A stretch of 64,000 bases of DNA. Source: UBA868 sp016776875. GTDB taxonomy: Bacteria > Pseudomonadota > Gammaproteobacteria > Arenicellales > UBA868. The stretch is from NCBI GenBank assembly GCA_051201585.1, contig CP179198.1, positions 1,612,001-1,676,000 of the forward strand, in the 5' to 3' direction. Both the position numbers and the translations under genes were made by a program. Each line of letters begins with the position of its first letter. Position 1 is the first letter of the stretch. The notes beneath the pieces were generated by a model. That model was not told where the DNA came from. It ran no database searches and was given only the letters and a program-made list of their open reading frames with translations. Below, piece by piece: positions 10,622 to 19,877 of this stretch.

Positions 10622-11059
10622 TTAGGCTTCTCGCTTCAGCCACTTTTGAACCAGCTGAACATCGCCATCAACAAAATCAAGCCTTTTATAAAAGCCGCGC
10701 ACGAGTAAATTATCGTGTCGAATCATGGCGTGAATCTTTGGCACATCCCGATCAATCAGCCACTGCTCGGCAGAAGCCATCAATGCCCTCCCAATCCCTT
10801 GGGTTCGATAATCTGGGGCGACTGCAAGATAATAGACCCAACCTCGATGGCCATCGCAGCCCACCATCACACTTCCACATAATGTTTGATCGAGATAAGT
10901 AATAAGCAATTCGGACGACGGATTTTCAACGCACTGCCGAATATCGTCCAAAGGATTATTCCACGGCCGGATTAAGTCGCACACCTGCCAAAGCGACAAC
11001 AAATCATCCTGGTGATCAGAAACATAACTTTTAAATATCAGATTATCAGGCGCCGGCAT
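10622..11059 (-). CDS. GNAT acetyltransferase, YpeA-like
   Basis: Acetyl-CoA-dependent N-acetyltransferase of 145 residues. LWQVCDLIRPWNNPLDDI near the N-terminus and VGCDGHRGWVYYLAVAPDYR in the centre match the YpeA group of small GNAT proteins; the acetyl-CoA pyrophosphate loop is RTQGIGRALM. The acceptor is unknown. It lies five bases downstream of a MurG-like glycosyltransferase on the same strand and converges with the P1 peptidase gene. Confidence 0.85.
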   Translation of the reverse strand: MPAPDNLIFKSYVSDHQDDLLSLWQVCDLIRPWNNPLDDIRQCVENPSSELLITYLDQTLCGSVMVGCDGHRGWVYYLAVAPDYRTQGIGRALMASAEQWLIDRDVPKIHAMIRHDNLLVRGFYKRLDFVDGDVQLVQKWLKREA

Positions 11060-11064
11060 AATGG

Positions 11065-12201
11065 TTACTCACAATACTTTGTCAATGCCCTTGCAGAATT
11101 TTTTGCCCCGTTGCAGGTTTCTCTCGGGAAGCGAGACGGGTTGGCATCGGTCATTTTACTCACCAAATCACAAAGTCTCTCAGCGCTAACCGTCTCCTCC
11201 GAGAGCACGCTCGCACGCCCCATTGATTCCAATCTTTTGGCGCGGGCAGATTGCTCACTCTGGCCACTCTCGCCTTCAAATGGAATGACTATTGCAGGTG
11301 CGCCCGTTGCCAGAAGATCAACAACTGTGTTGTATCCAACCTGAGAAATCGAAATCGCGCATTGACTTAAGAGTTGGCGGAAATCAGAGCGATTCGCCTC
11401 TACAATTACCTTATCGCCCCCCAGCATCTTTATCTCTGTTTTTAAACGCGCTGCTGGATTTGAGCCGAGCAAAAGACGCCAGGGCCGTGAGCACTGCGAT
11501 AAGGCGCATGCCCTCGATGCGGCCCGATAAATTTTCTCCCCGGCGGCACCACCCCCCGCAGAAACCAGTATTTCGGACGCTCCATCGATCTTCCGTAACT
11601 CAGTTTGAACGGAATAAGACGAATTTGTATCAACTAGGCCGGTATAACGCATAATCGACTTGATGCTCGCCGCTTTAGCAAAAGACGCCTCAAACGGCAA
11701 AAACTCGGGATCGCCATGAACAAGCACCTCATCATAAAATTGGTTTAACACATTTAGAGATTCCTCCTCCCGCTGATTCGACCGAATTTGAACGCTATCG
11801 CGCACTGAACAGACCACCTTCGTTCCCGTTTTTTTTGCCTCTTTTAGCAGCGGCATAATCTCAAATCGAAACCGGCGTCGACCGAACGGAAAAAGCTCAG
11901 TTACCAAGACCGAAGGTTGGTTGTCGGAAAATATGCGCAGTAATTTATCCGCTCGCCTCTGCTCAAGCTCGGATGTTACCGGTAGCCCGTCTTGATCGAC
12001 GATCGAGGAGAAAGAAAGGTCAGCACTTTTGACAGGTGGTAACTGATGCACCCGGACCGCTTTGAACATCTCCTGTTTGACCGGAATCCCGCCGCTGACA
12101 ACCCGGACATCTAGCCCTCCCTCCAGACACGCCTGTGCGATAGCAAGGGTCCGCCTGAGATGCCCTATTCCAAGAAGATGCTGGACATAAAAAAGAATCA
12201 A
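11065..12201 (-). CDS. MurG-like (GT28 fold) glycosyltransferase
   Basis: Putative glycosyltransferase of the COG4671 type, 378 residues, TTG start. The N-terminal GIGHLRRTLAIAQACLEGG is the GHxxR motif of GT28/MurG-like proteins, and the C-terminal domain has ILVSAGGGAAGEK and SQVGYNTVVDLLATGAPAIV, the UDP-sugar binding region. It is a paralogue of the next upstream gene (12223-13429), sharing the GHLRR start and GGYNT/VGYNT motif. Substrate not deducible. Same strand as GNAT and MaoC genes, forming a likely four-gene operon. Confidence 0.78.
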   Translation of the reverse strand: MILFYVQHLLGIGHLRRTLAIAQACLEGGLDVRVVSGGIPVKQEMFKAVRVHQLPPVKSADLSFSSIVDQDGLPVTSELEQRRADKLLRIFSDNQPSVLVTELFPFGRRRFRFEIMPLLKEAKKTGTKVVCSVRDSVQIRSNQREEESLNVLNQFYDEVLVHGDPEFLPFEASFAKAASIKSIMRYTGLVDTNSSYSVQTELRKIDGASEILVSAGGGAAGEKIYRAASRACALSQCSRPWRLLLGSNPAARLKTEIKMLGGDKVIVEANRSDFRQLLSQCAISISQVGYNTVVDLLATGAPAIVIPFEGESGQSEQSARAKRLESMGRASVLSEETVSAERLCDLVSKMTDANPSRFPRETCNGAKNSARALTKYCE

Positions 12202-12222
12202 TTTAAGACAGTCGCCAAAAAA

Positions 12223-13429
12223 TCAGCCAATACCTTGTTGAACTTCTTCTGACGACGTAATTAGAGCCTTGACGCGATTACAGATAACCTCTAAACCATC
12301 AAGAAATTGATCCGCACCATGATCGGAAGGCAAAGACTGACGCTCCAGATGAATCAACGCTTTGGCCATCGCGTCGGGAGAGCGGTCTCCGTCACCATTT
12401 AGCATTGAAACCAATCCAAGAGAAGTCGCGCGATGAGCGCGGAGCGTCTGCTCCATTCTCGGGGTCGAGCGTGGTATCAAGAGCGCCCGCTTATTAAAAG
12501 ACAGAATTTCGCAAAACGTGTTGTATCCGCCCATCGCCACAATGCCGTCAGCCCGATCCATCAGAATTTCCATATTGGCATTGAACGTAATCATTTGCAC
12601 ATCAGCAAGAACCGCCGCTCGCCTTTGAAAACGATGTCGTACTGCCTGCGCCATGAAGGGGCCCATAACGATCACGACGGACTTAGACGGTCGCGGCTTT
12701 TGCTCAAGTGCACTTAGCACCCAATCAACCAATGTTTCACCATCACCGCCACCGCCCGGTGTCACCAGCAGAAACGGATCTTCGGGCAAACTGACTGGCG
12801 CTTTTGCAATATCAGGCACGGAGCGTCTTAAGTAGCCGGTATATACCATCCGGTCGAAGCTTGCTCGGCTGACCCCCAGTTCTGCGAGCGGATTACCCAT
12901 AGAGGCGGTGCCAAAAACCCATAACTCGGAGTACAGTTTCTCGAGATCACGGGGCGTGCCGCGCTTGTCCCACTCTTTTCTTAAAATCACCGGATCATCA
13001 AGAATATCTCGCAACCCAAGCACCGTGCTGACCCCGGCATCACGTAAACGCTTCAGGGTATCGGCAACCTCACCTTTTAACCCTAGCGGTTCTTTATCGA
13101 CCAGAAAAAGATCGGGTGAAAACGTCTTTGCAGTCTGATCAAGAATTGAACTTCTCAATCGAAGGGTTTGGGATAGATCAATATGATCCGACAGCGACGT
13201 ATAGTCACCACCGCGAAGTTTCACGACCCCAGGAATACGCACAAAATCAACGCGACTTTTAAAATCAAAAGCTTCCGATGATGGGCGATCCCGACACAAT
13301 CAGAACTCTAAGCCCTGCAAAACGGTCGACGAGCGCGTGTGCAATCGTTCGACACCGGCGTAAGTGACCCAGCCCAAACGAATCATGGCTGTAAATCAAA
13401 ATTCGTTTTCCGTGAAGTGATGCGTCCAT
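12223..13429 (-). CDS. MurG-like (GT28 fold) glycosyltransferase, frameshifted
   Basis: Second tandem COG4671-type glycosyltransferase. The N-terminus (MDASLHGKRILIYSHDSFGLGHLRRC) reads to LIVSGSPIIGSF and then hits a stop; the rest (DFKSRVDFVRIPGVVKLRGG onwards) is in the next frame. Removing one T from the TTTT run near 13272-13275 joins them into a protein of about 400 residues. The C-terminal domain shows LLVTPGGGGDGE and DGIVAMGGYNTFCEIL. I start at ATG 13429 because a longer reading would overlap the MaoC gene. It pairs with the downstream paralogue. The frameshift is probably an error in a homopolymer. Confidence 0.75.
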
Positions 13430-13442
13430 ATTTTTCTTTAAC

Positions 13443-13886
13443 TCAGTTGACCGAGGACACCATGATCTTGCCACTAGCCACCGCTACTTCAACCTTGTTC
13501 TGATTATCGCAAATGCAAGTGAGTTCAATTACTCCGCCTTCAAATTTTGGCTTATCCTGTTTATCAATCACTTGCCAGGCTGCTCGCAGTGTATCTCCCG
13601 GCCTGACAGGGGCCGTAAACTTACAATTATGCTCAAGATAAGCAATCGCCGTACCAGCGAAATAAAGTCCAATAGGCGCGGCTATGAAAGCACTAGTAAA
13701 AGGACCGTGCAAAACCCGCCCGCCGAATCTTGACTGCGCCGCAAAGGTTTCATCAACATGCAAAGGATTAAAGTCGCCAAACAGCCCCGACGCTGTAACA
13801 AGATGAGTTTCGGTAATCGTCAGCACGTAATCAAACTCGTCGCCGATACTCACTTCATCATAAAATTTTCCGCAAGGAATGCGCAT
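13443..13886 (-). CDS. MaoC-like hot-dog dehydratase
   Basis: R-specific enoyl-CoA hydratase-type hot-dog protein, 147 residues from ATG 13886 (a TTG at 13910 would add eight). The hydratase motif is clear: SGLFGDFNPLHVDETFA with the Asp-His pair, followed by RFGGRVLHGPFTSAF. Such proteins hydrate enoyl-CoA thioesters or act in polyketide/PHA-type metabolism. An AAGAGA ribosome site precedes the chosen start. It is divergent from the acyl-CoA ligase at 14057, which would fit a role in acyl-CoA metabolism rather than with the glycosyltransferases downstream. Confidence 0.82.
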   Translation of the reverse strand: MRIPCGKFYDEVSIGDEFDYVLTITETHLVTASGLFGDFNPLHVDETFAAQSRFGGRVLHGPFTSAFIAAPIGLYFAGTAIAYLEHNCKFTAPVRPGDTLRAAWQVIDKQDKPKFEGGVIELTCICDNQNKVEVAVASGKIMVSSVN

Positions 13887-14056
13887 CAAAATAATCTCTT
13901 GAATTTTCAATACGGATTATAAACGGCGTTCTCGCGAAGTCTTAGTCCCAATTTAAGAAACGCAAGGCTCTCAAAAAGACGCAGAATAAGCGATCGCTGC
14001 CTGACATATGAAAAAAAACTCGGTAGGATTAGCGTTCTGATTTTTGGAGAATTCTC

Positions 14057-15676
14057 GTGTCTATTTTTGATTTTCAGTTAGAAAAAAATCGAGCTAATTT
14101 TGAGCCGTTAACGCCAGTGAGTTTTTTGAAGCGAGCGGCTCAAGTAGTACCTGACCATGTTGCGATCATCCATGGCAAAAGGCGTTATACCTATAGGACG
14201 TTTCTTGACCGATCATGTCGGCTCGCGAATGCGCTCAGCGCTCGCAACATTGCGGCGGGAGACTGTGTTGCGATCATGGCCGCGAACACCCCAGAGATGC
14301 TCGAAGCCCACAACGCAGTACCCATGATTGGGGCAGTACTCAACTCACTCAACATCAGACTTGATCCGCAAACAATTGCGTTCGTTCTTGAACATGGTGA
14401 GGCCAAAGTGCTACTCACTGACTGCGCATTCTCGCCTGTGGTTAAAGATGCATTGGCGCTTATTAATCGGGAGATTGTAGTCATCGACATCGATGACTCC
14501 GAAAGTGAAGGCGGCGAACGACTGGGTGAGATGACCTACGAAGAATTTATTGAGTCTGTCTCAGGAGAATTCTCAAGCGAACAACCGACCGATGAGTGGC
14601 AGGCGCTTTCGTTGCTTTACACTTCTGGGACCACAGGAAACCCCAAAGGATGTGTTTATCACCATCGAGGGGCTTACCTTAACGCGATCGGCAATATGAC
14701 CACGATGGGTCTTAATCGGAACTCGGTTTACCTTTGGACATTGCCCATGTTTCACTGCGACGGATGGACATTTACATGGGCGGTCACCGCAGCGATGGGA
14801 ACTCATGTATGCCTTCGCGCTGTTGAACCCAAAGCCGTGTTTGACTCAATCTCAGAGAATTCCGTAACCCATATGTGTGGCGCGCCAATTGTGATGAATC
14901 TTTTAGCCAACGCGCCAAAGGAGATGAAAACACCCTTCTCTCAAACTGTTGAGATCGCGACCGGCGGGGCTGCACCGCCTTCCGCCGTCATTGAGGCGAT
15001 GGAGGCGGACGGTTTTCACGTGACTCATCTCTACGGTCTCACTGAAACCTATGGTCCCGCAACTGTTTGCATTCCGCAAGACGATTGGCAGACGCTTCCG
15101 CTGCAACAGCGCTCCGCCCGCATGTCAAGACAAGGGGTACATTACGCAACACTGGAAAACGCCAGCGTTAAACACTCTCAGACAATGGTTGACGTCCCAT
15201 GGGATGGAGAAACGTTTGGCGAAGTAATGGTTCGAGGCAACACAGTCATGAAAGGCTATCTCAAGAATCCCGAAGCGACTGATGATGCGTTTTCCGGGGG
15301 CTGGTTCCACAGCGGAGATATCGCGGTTAGGCATGCCGATGGCTACATTGAAATTAAAGACCGTTCGAAGGACATTATCATTTCAGGAGGGGAGAATATT
15401 TCAAGTCTCGAAGTTGAAGAGGTTTTATTCCGCCACCCAAAAGTTCTGGAGGCAGCAGTCGTTTCAAAATCAGATGAAAAATGGGGCGAAAGCCCATGCG
15501 CATTTATTACCCTTCGCGAGGGCGAGGCCGCAACCGCAGAGGAGATTATGACGTTTTGTCGCGATAATATGGCTCACTATAAAACGCCGCGTACCGTGGT
15601 CTTTTGTGATCTACCCAAGACTTCCACCGGCAAAATTCAAAAATTTGTTCTTAGAGATCAGGCAGAAAATTTGTAG
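14057..15676 (+). CDS. Acyl-CoA synthetase (AMP-binding), DmdB/medium-chain type
   Basis: ANL-family adenylate-forming ligase of 539 residues that activates a carboxylic acid to its CoA thioester. The P-loop-like motif LLYTSGTTGNPKG is near residue 185, the aromatic/acyl-pocket segment MFHCDGWTF near 235, YGLTETYGP near 325, and the catalytic Lys in the C-terminal PKTSTGKIQKF. The sequence resembles medium-chain fatty acid and 3-methylmercaptopropionyl-CoA ligases common in marine bacteria; the exact substrate is not certain. GTG start with GGAGA six bases upstream. Monocistronic. Confidence 0.86.
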   Translation: MSIFDFQLEKNRANFEPLTPVSFLKRAAQVVPDHVAIIHGKRRYTYRTFLDRSCRLANALSARNIAAGDCVAIMAANTPEMLEAHNAVPMIGAVLNSLNIRLDPQTIAFVLEHGEAKVLLTDCAFSPVVKDALALINREIVVIDIDDSESEGGERLGEMTYEEFIESVSGEFSSEQPTDEWQALSLLYTSGTTGNPKGCVYHHRGAYLNAIGNMTTMGLNRNSVYLWTLPMFHCDGWTFTWAVTAAMGTHVCLRAVEPKAVFDSISENSVTHMCGAPIVMNLLANAPKEMKTPFSQTVEIATGGAAPPSAVIEAMEADGFHVTHLYGLTETYGPATVCIPQDDWQTLPLQQRSARMSRQGVHYATLENASVKHSQTMVDVPWDGETFGEVMVRGNTVMKGYLKNPEATDDAFSGGWFHSGDIAVRHADGYIEIKDRSKDIIISGGENISSLEVEEVLFRHPKVLEAAVVSKSDEKWGESPCAFITLREGEAATAEEIMTFCRDNMAHYKTPRTVVFCDLPKTSTGKIQKFVLRDQAENL

Positions 15677-15720
15677 CGACTGGAAATCATGAAACAGCCT
15701 CTATCTATTTAGGGTCGGTG

Positions 15721-16167
15721 TTAGTCTGTAATTAAATCATCAGACCGAATGACCCCATCGCTGAGAATCTCGCAACGCAGGCCGCCCTTATGGGTTAACT
15801 GCTTAACAAGTTCAGGAATCTGCAAAAGATTTTGCAGATAAGCGCACGGCTCGCAAAGTTCGATTCCACGAAGTCGGACCCCGCCCACCGAAAACGACTT
15901 ACCCTCAAGGGAATTCAGTTGAACATCCCGGGTAATCACATTACGCCGAAATTGGGTCGCACTCAGATTCAGCGAAAAGGTCTGGTTGAATTCGTCAATC
16001 GCTTCCGCCTCGATAAGCGTAATCTGAGTCTCCGGCGCGGCATTCGGCTTGCAATATCGATCCCCGCTCAGACCTGTACCCGATATTGCCTCAATCTCGG
16101 TGACCCCCTGAATCTCCCCGCCTTCCGAAGGCGCAATACAGATTTGATCAATGCGTCCTTTACTCAT
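15721..16167 (-). CDS. MOSC domain protein
   Basis: Small MOSC-domain protein of 148 residues, the fold used for sulfur carriage in molybdenum-cofactor sulfurases and YiiM-type oxidoreductases. Visible are ISGTGLSGDRYC, the ITLIEAEAI strand, a conserved FRRNVITRDV segment and the Cys pair in LCEPCAYL that should bind sulfur. The function of stand-alone members is unclear. It lies 14 bases downstream of pccB behind an AGAGGAGG ribosome site, so it is cotranscribed with the propionate genes at a position often held by the biotin-carrying alpha subunit. Confidence 0.82.
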   Translation of the reverse strand: MSKGRIDQICIAPSEGGEIQGVTEIEAISGTGLSGDRYCKPNAAPETQITLIEAEAIDEFNQTFSLNLSATQFRRNVITRDVQLNSLEGKSFSVGGVRLRGIELCEPCAYLQNLLQIPELVKQLTHKGGLRCEILSDGVIRSDDLITD

Positions 16168-16181
16168 TCTAAAATCCTCCT

Positions 16182-17714
16182 CTAAAGGGGAATATTGCCG
16201 TGCTTACGCCACGGATTTTGGAGATGCTTGTTCTTCAGCATTTTAAGTGACCGACAGACACGCTTCCGAGTTTCGCTAGGTAAAATAACATCATCAATGA
16301 AACCGCGATGCCCTGCAACAAATGGGTTGGCAAATTTCTGTCGATATTCCTCAGTTCGTTTTTCGATTTTTTCTGCATCACCGATGTCCTGGCGAAAAAT
16401 TATCTCTACGGCGCCCTTGGGACCCATGACCGCGATCTCAGCGGTCGGCCAAGCAAAGTTTACATCCCCACGAAGATGCTTCGACGCCATCACATCGTAA
16501 GCGCCACCATAGGCCTTACGGGTAATAACAGTCACTTTTGGTACCGTGCATTCCGCATAAGCGTATAGCAGTTTTGCACCATGACGAATAATGCCACCAT
16601 ACTCTTGCGCTGTACCCGGCAAGAATCCGGGCACGTCCACCAAAGTAACAATGGGAATCGAAAACGCATCACAAAATCTAATGAAGCGAGCTGCTTTGGT
16701 GGAGGATTGAATATCCAGACATCCGGCGAGGATCATCGGCTGATTGGCAACAATACCAACCGGACTGCCCCCCATCCGTCCAAAGCCGGTCAAAATATTG
16801 CCTGCATAATCGGGTTTAAGCTTAAAAAAATCACCGTTATCAACGATTTTTTCAATCAGCTCATGCATGTCGTAAGGCTTATTCGGGTTGTCCGGAATGA
16901 GTGAATTCAGGGATTCCTCGTCGCGATCAACCTGATCTGTTAGTTCCCACTGTGGCAACTCGTCCACGTTACTTGACGGCAGAAAGCCGACCAAGCGTCG
17001 GACACTTAAGATAGCATCGATGTCATTTTCAAACGCCCTATCTGCAACACCTGACTTAATTGAGTGTGTCGTCGCTCCGCCCAACTCTTCATGGCTCACC
17101 GTTTCGTGGGTGACTGTTTTGACCACCTCCGGTCCCGTCACATACATGTAAGATGAATCCCTCACCATGAAGACAAAATCCGTAATCGCTGGAGAATAAA
17201 CAGCGCCACCCGCGCATGGCCCCATAATCATGGATATCTGAGGAATCACTCCAGAGGCCAGAACATTTCGCTGAAAAACCTCTGCATATCCAGCAAGTGA
17301 GTCAATGCCTTCCTGAATTCGCGCCCCGCCAGAGTCGTTTAAACCAATTACGGGCGCGCCCACTCTCATCGCATGATCAAGAATTTTGCATATTTTTCCG
17401 GCATGCGCCTCTGAAAGTGAGCCGCCAAAAACCGTGAAATCTTGGCTAAAAACAAAAATCGTTCGGCCATTAATCGTGCCATGGCCTGTAACAACGCCAT
17501 CGCCAGGGACTGTCTTGCCTGGCATGTCGAAGTCAGCGCAGCGATGCTCAACAAAAACATCCCACTCTTCAAAGCTGTCTTCATCCAGTAAAACGTCAAT
17601 ACGTTCTCGAGCCGTTAACTTGCCCTTTGCGTGTTGAGCCTCGACACGTTTTTGACCACCACCCTCCTGGGCGGCACGTCGGCGTCTTTCGAGCTCTTCA
17701 ATAATTTCGCGCAT
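16182..17714 (-). CDS. pccB: Propionyl-CoA carboxylase, carboxyltransferase (beta) subunit
   Basis: 510 residues, full length. It transfers carboxyl from biotin on the alpha subunit to propionyl-CoA, giving methylmalonyl-CoA. Both crotonase-fold halves are present: the oxyanion loops GGSLSEAHAGKI and NDSGGARIQEGIDSLAGYAEVF in the N-terminal half, and RKAYGGAYDVMASKHLRGD and AEIAVMGPKGAVEIIF in the C-terminal half. The start codon overlaps the mutase stop as TGATG, implying coupled translation. The alpha subunit gene is not in this window. Confidence 0.95.
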   Translation of the reverse strand: MREIIEELERRRRAAQEGGGQKRVEAQHAKGKLTARERIDVLLDEDSFEEWDVFVEHRCADFDMPGKTVPGDGVVTGHGTINGRTIFVFSQDFTVFGGSLSEAHAGKICKILDHAMRVGAPVIGLNDSGGARIQEGIDSLAGYAEVFQRNVLASGVIPQISMIMGPCAGGAVYSPAITDFVFMVRDSSYMYVTGPEVVKTVTHETVSHEELGGATTHSIKSGVADRAFENDIDAILSVRRLVGFLPSSNVDELPQWELTDQVDRDEESLNSLIPDNPNKPYDMHELIEKIVDNGDFFKLKPDYAGNILTGFGRMGGSPVGIVANQPMILAGCLDIQSSTKAARFIRFCDAFSIPIVTLVDVPGFLPGTAQEYGGIIRHGAKLLYAYAECTVPKVTVITRKAYGGAYDVMASKHLRGDVNFAWPTAEIAVMGPKGAVEIIFRQDIGDAEKIEKRTEEYRQKFANPFVAGHRGFIDDVILPSETRKRVCRSLKMLKNKHLQNPWRKHGNIPL

Positions 17715-19868
17715 CAGGCACCGTCACCCTGTCGATCAATCACCGAGAGCACGTCTCGCGCCGCAACAAGGATGGGGGTACCTGGTCCAAACACTGCGGC
17801 CACTCCCAGCTCGGTCAATTTATCGCTGTCTGTTTTTGGAACAACACCCCCAAGCACAACTTTAATATTCTCTGCATCATGCTTAGAAAGAAGTTTGAGA
17901 ACCTCAGGCACCAAGGTTGAATGTCCTGCTGCCTGCGACGAAATACCGATCACGTGCACGTCGTTATCAATCGCCTGACGAACAACTTCGTCCGGTGTTT
18001 GAAATAATGGTCCGACATCAACATCGAAACCCACATCAGCAAAACCGGTAGCAATTATCCGGGCACCCCGATCATGCCCGTCCTGGCCAATTTTTGCGAC
18101 CAGAATACGCGGTCGTCGCCCAAATCGCTCTGCAAAATGTATTACATCATTTTTGAGCGCTTCAAAAATTTCGTCCTGCTGATATGCCTCGCCATACACG
18201 CCTGAAATCGTCCCCACTTGGGCCTGATGTCGGCCAAATACGTCCTCCAACGCGGAAGAGATTTCGCCTACCGTGGCCCGTAATCGTGCTGCCTCAACGG
18301 CATACTCTAGCAGGTTCGCATCTTCCGTCATTGCAGCTTTTCTTTAGCGCGCTAAGGGACATCTGGCACTTCTCCTCATCGCGGTTCAAACGAACCTGCT
18401 TTAATCGCTCAATCTGCTCACGCTTGACTTCGGTATTATCGATACTGAGAATTTCGACATCAGTCTCGGCATCGGGTTGATAGCAATTAACACCCACGAC
18501 CGCTTCTTCTCCACGGTCGATCCTTGCCTGTTTACGTGCTGCCGCCTCTTCGATCCGAAGTTTCGGTAAACCGCTGGTCACAGCAGTAGTCATACCGCCC
18601 ATAGCTTCAATCTCGTCGATCATTTCACGGGCGTGCGCAACTAAACTTGCGGTCAAACTCTCAACGTAAAAAGAGCCTCCCAACGGATCAACCACTCTGT
18701 GAACGCCAGCTTCTTCTCGCATGATCAACTGCGTATTTCGCGCGAGATGGGCTGAGAAATCGGTGGGTAGGGCTAACGCTTCATCAAAACTGTTGGTATG
18801 CAACGACTGGGTGCCGCCGAGAACGGCTGCTAACGCTTCGATCGTGGTTCGGACAATATTGTTATAGGGATCCTCACTTGTCAGACTGACCCCTGAGGTC
18901 TGACAATGGGTTCGCAGCATGAGAGAGCGTGAATCAGTCGGCGAAAACTTCTCCTCAACAAGCTGTGCCCAAAGCAGTCGTGCAGGCTTCAGCTTGGCAA
19001 TCTCCATAAAGAAGTTCATGCCGATGCCAAAAAAAAACGAAAGACGTGGGGCAAACTGGTCAATCCCTAATCCGCGAGAGACGGCTGTCCGAGCATACTC
19101 AATTCCGTCAGCTAATGTATACGCAAGCTCTTGTACTGCCGTCGCGCCCGCTTCCTGAATGTGATACCCCGAGATCGAGATGGGATTAAAGCGGCGCATT
19201 CGTGTCGCTGTATAACCGATAATATCCGCCACAATGCGCATAGACTCCCGAGGGGGATAGATATAGGTATTGCGCACCATAAACTCTTTTAAAATATCGT
19301 TTTGCAATGTCCCCGATAATGCTGTCTGATCCACCCCCTGCTCTTCGCCCGCAACAATAAACATTGCAAGTACCGGAAGCACTGCTCCATTCATCGTCAT
19401 TGACACCGACATCTTGTCAAGCGGGATGCCATCGAAAAGAACTCGCATATCCTCAACAGAATCAATTGCGACTCCGGCCATGCCGATGTCTCCCGAAACT
19501 CTTGGATGGTCAGAGTCATACCCGCGATGGGTCGCCAGATCAAAAGCCACAGACAGGCCACTCTGGCCCGCCGCCAAATTACGCCGGTAAAACGCGTTCG
19601 ACGCCGCAGCGGTTGAAAAACCGGAGTATTGTCGAATTGTCCACGGACGCCCGGCATACATCGTTGCGCGCGGACCTCGAGTAAAAGGCGGGAAACCCGG
19701 TAAATCATTTTGGCGTCCAATCGCCTCTAGATCTTCAGCCGTGTATAACGGTTTAATCGTGATCCCTTCCGGCGTTTTCCACTCAAGATCAGTTGCGTCC
19801 CGTCCTTTTAATTCCTCGCCTGCGAGGCTGCGCCAGTCATCAAGGTTTGGGGTCTTGGTATCAGTCAT
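17714..19868 (-). CDS. mcm: Methylmalonyl-CoA mutase, frameshifted
   Basis: Adenosylcobalamin-dependent isomerase of (R)-methylmalonyl-CoA to succinyl-CoA. The upstream reading frame holds the substrate-binding TIM barrel (RGPRATMYAGRPWTIRQYSGF, GTQSLHTNSFDEALALPT). It loses frame after QMSLSALKK, and the B12 domain continues in the next frame from 18331 with the lower-ligand motif GQDGHDRGARIIATGFADVG. One extra A in the AAAA run near 18340-18345 accounts for this; without it the enzyme is about 718 residues, as in the homodimeric ScpA/Sbm-like form. Nine bases downstream of prpE. A natural two-protein split is less likely, because the break falls in the linker helix rather than at a known boundary. 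Confidence 0.92.
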
Positions 19869-19877
19869 CACGTATTG

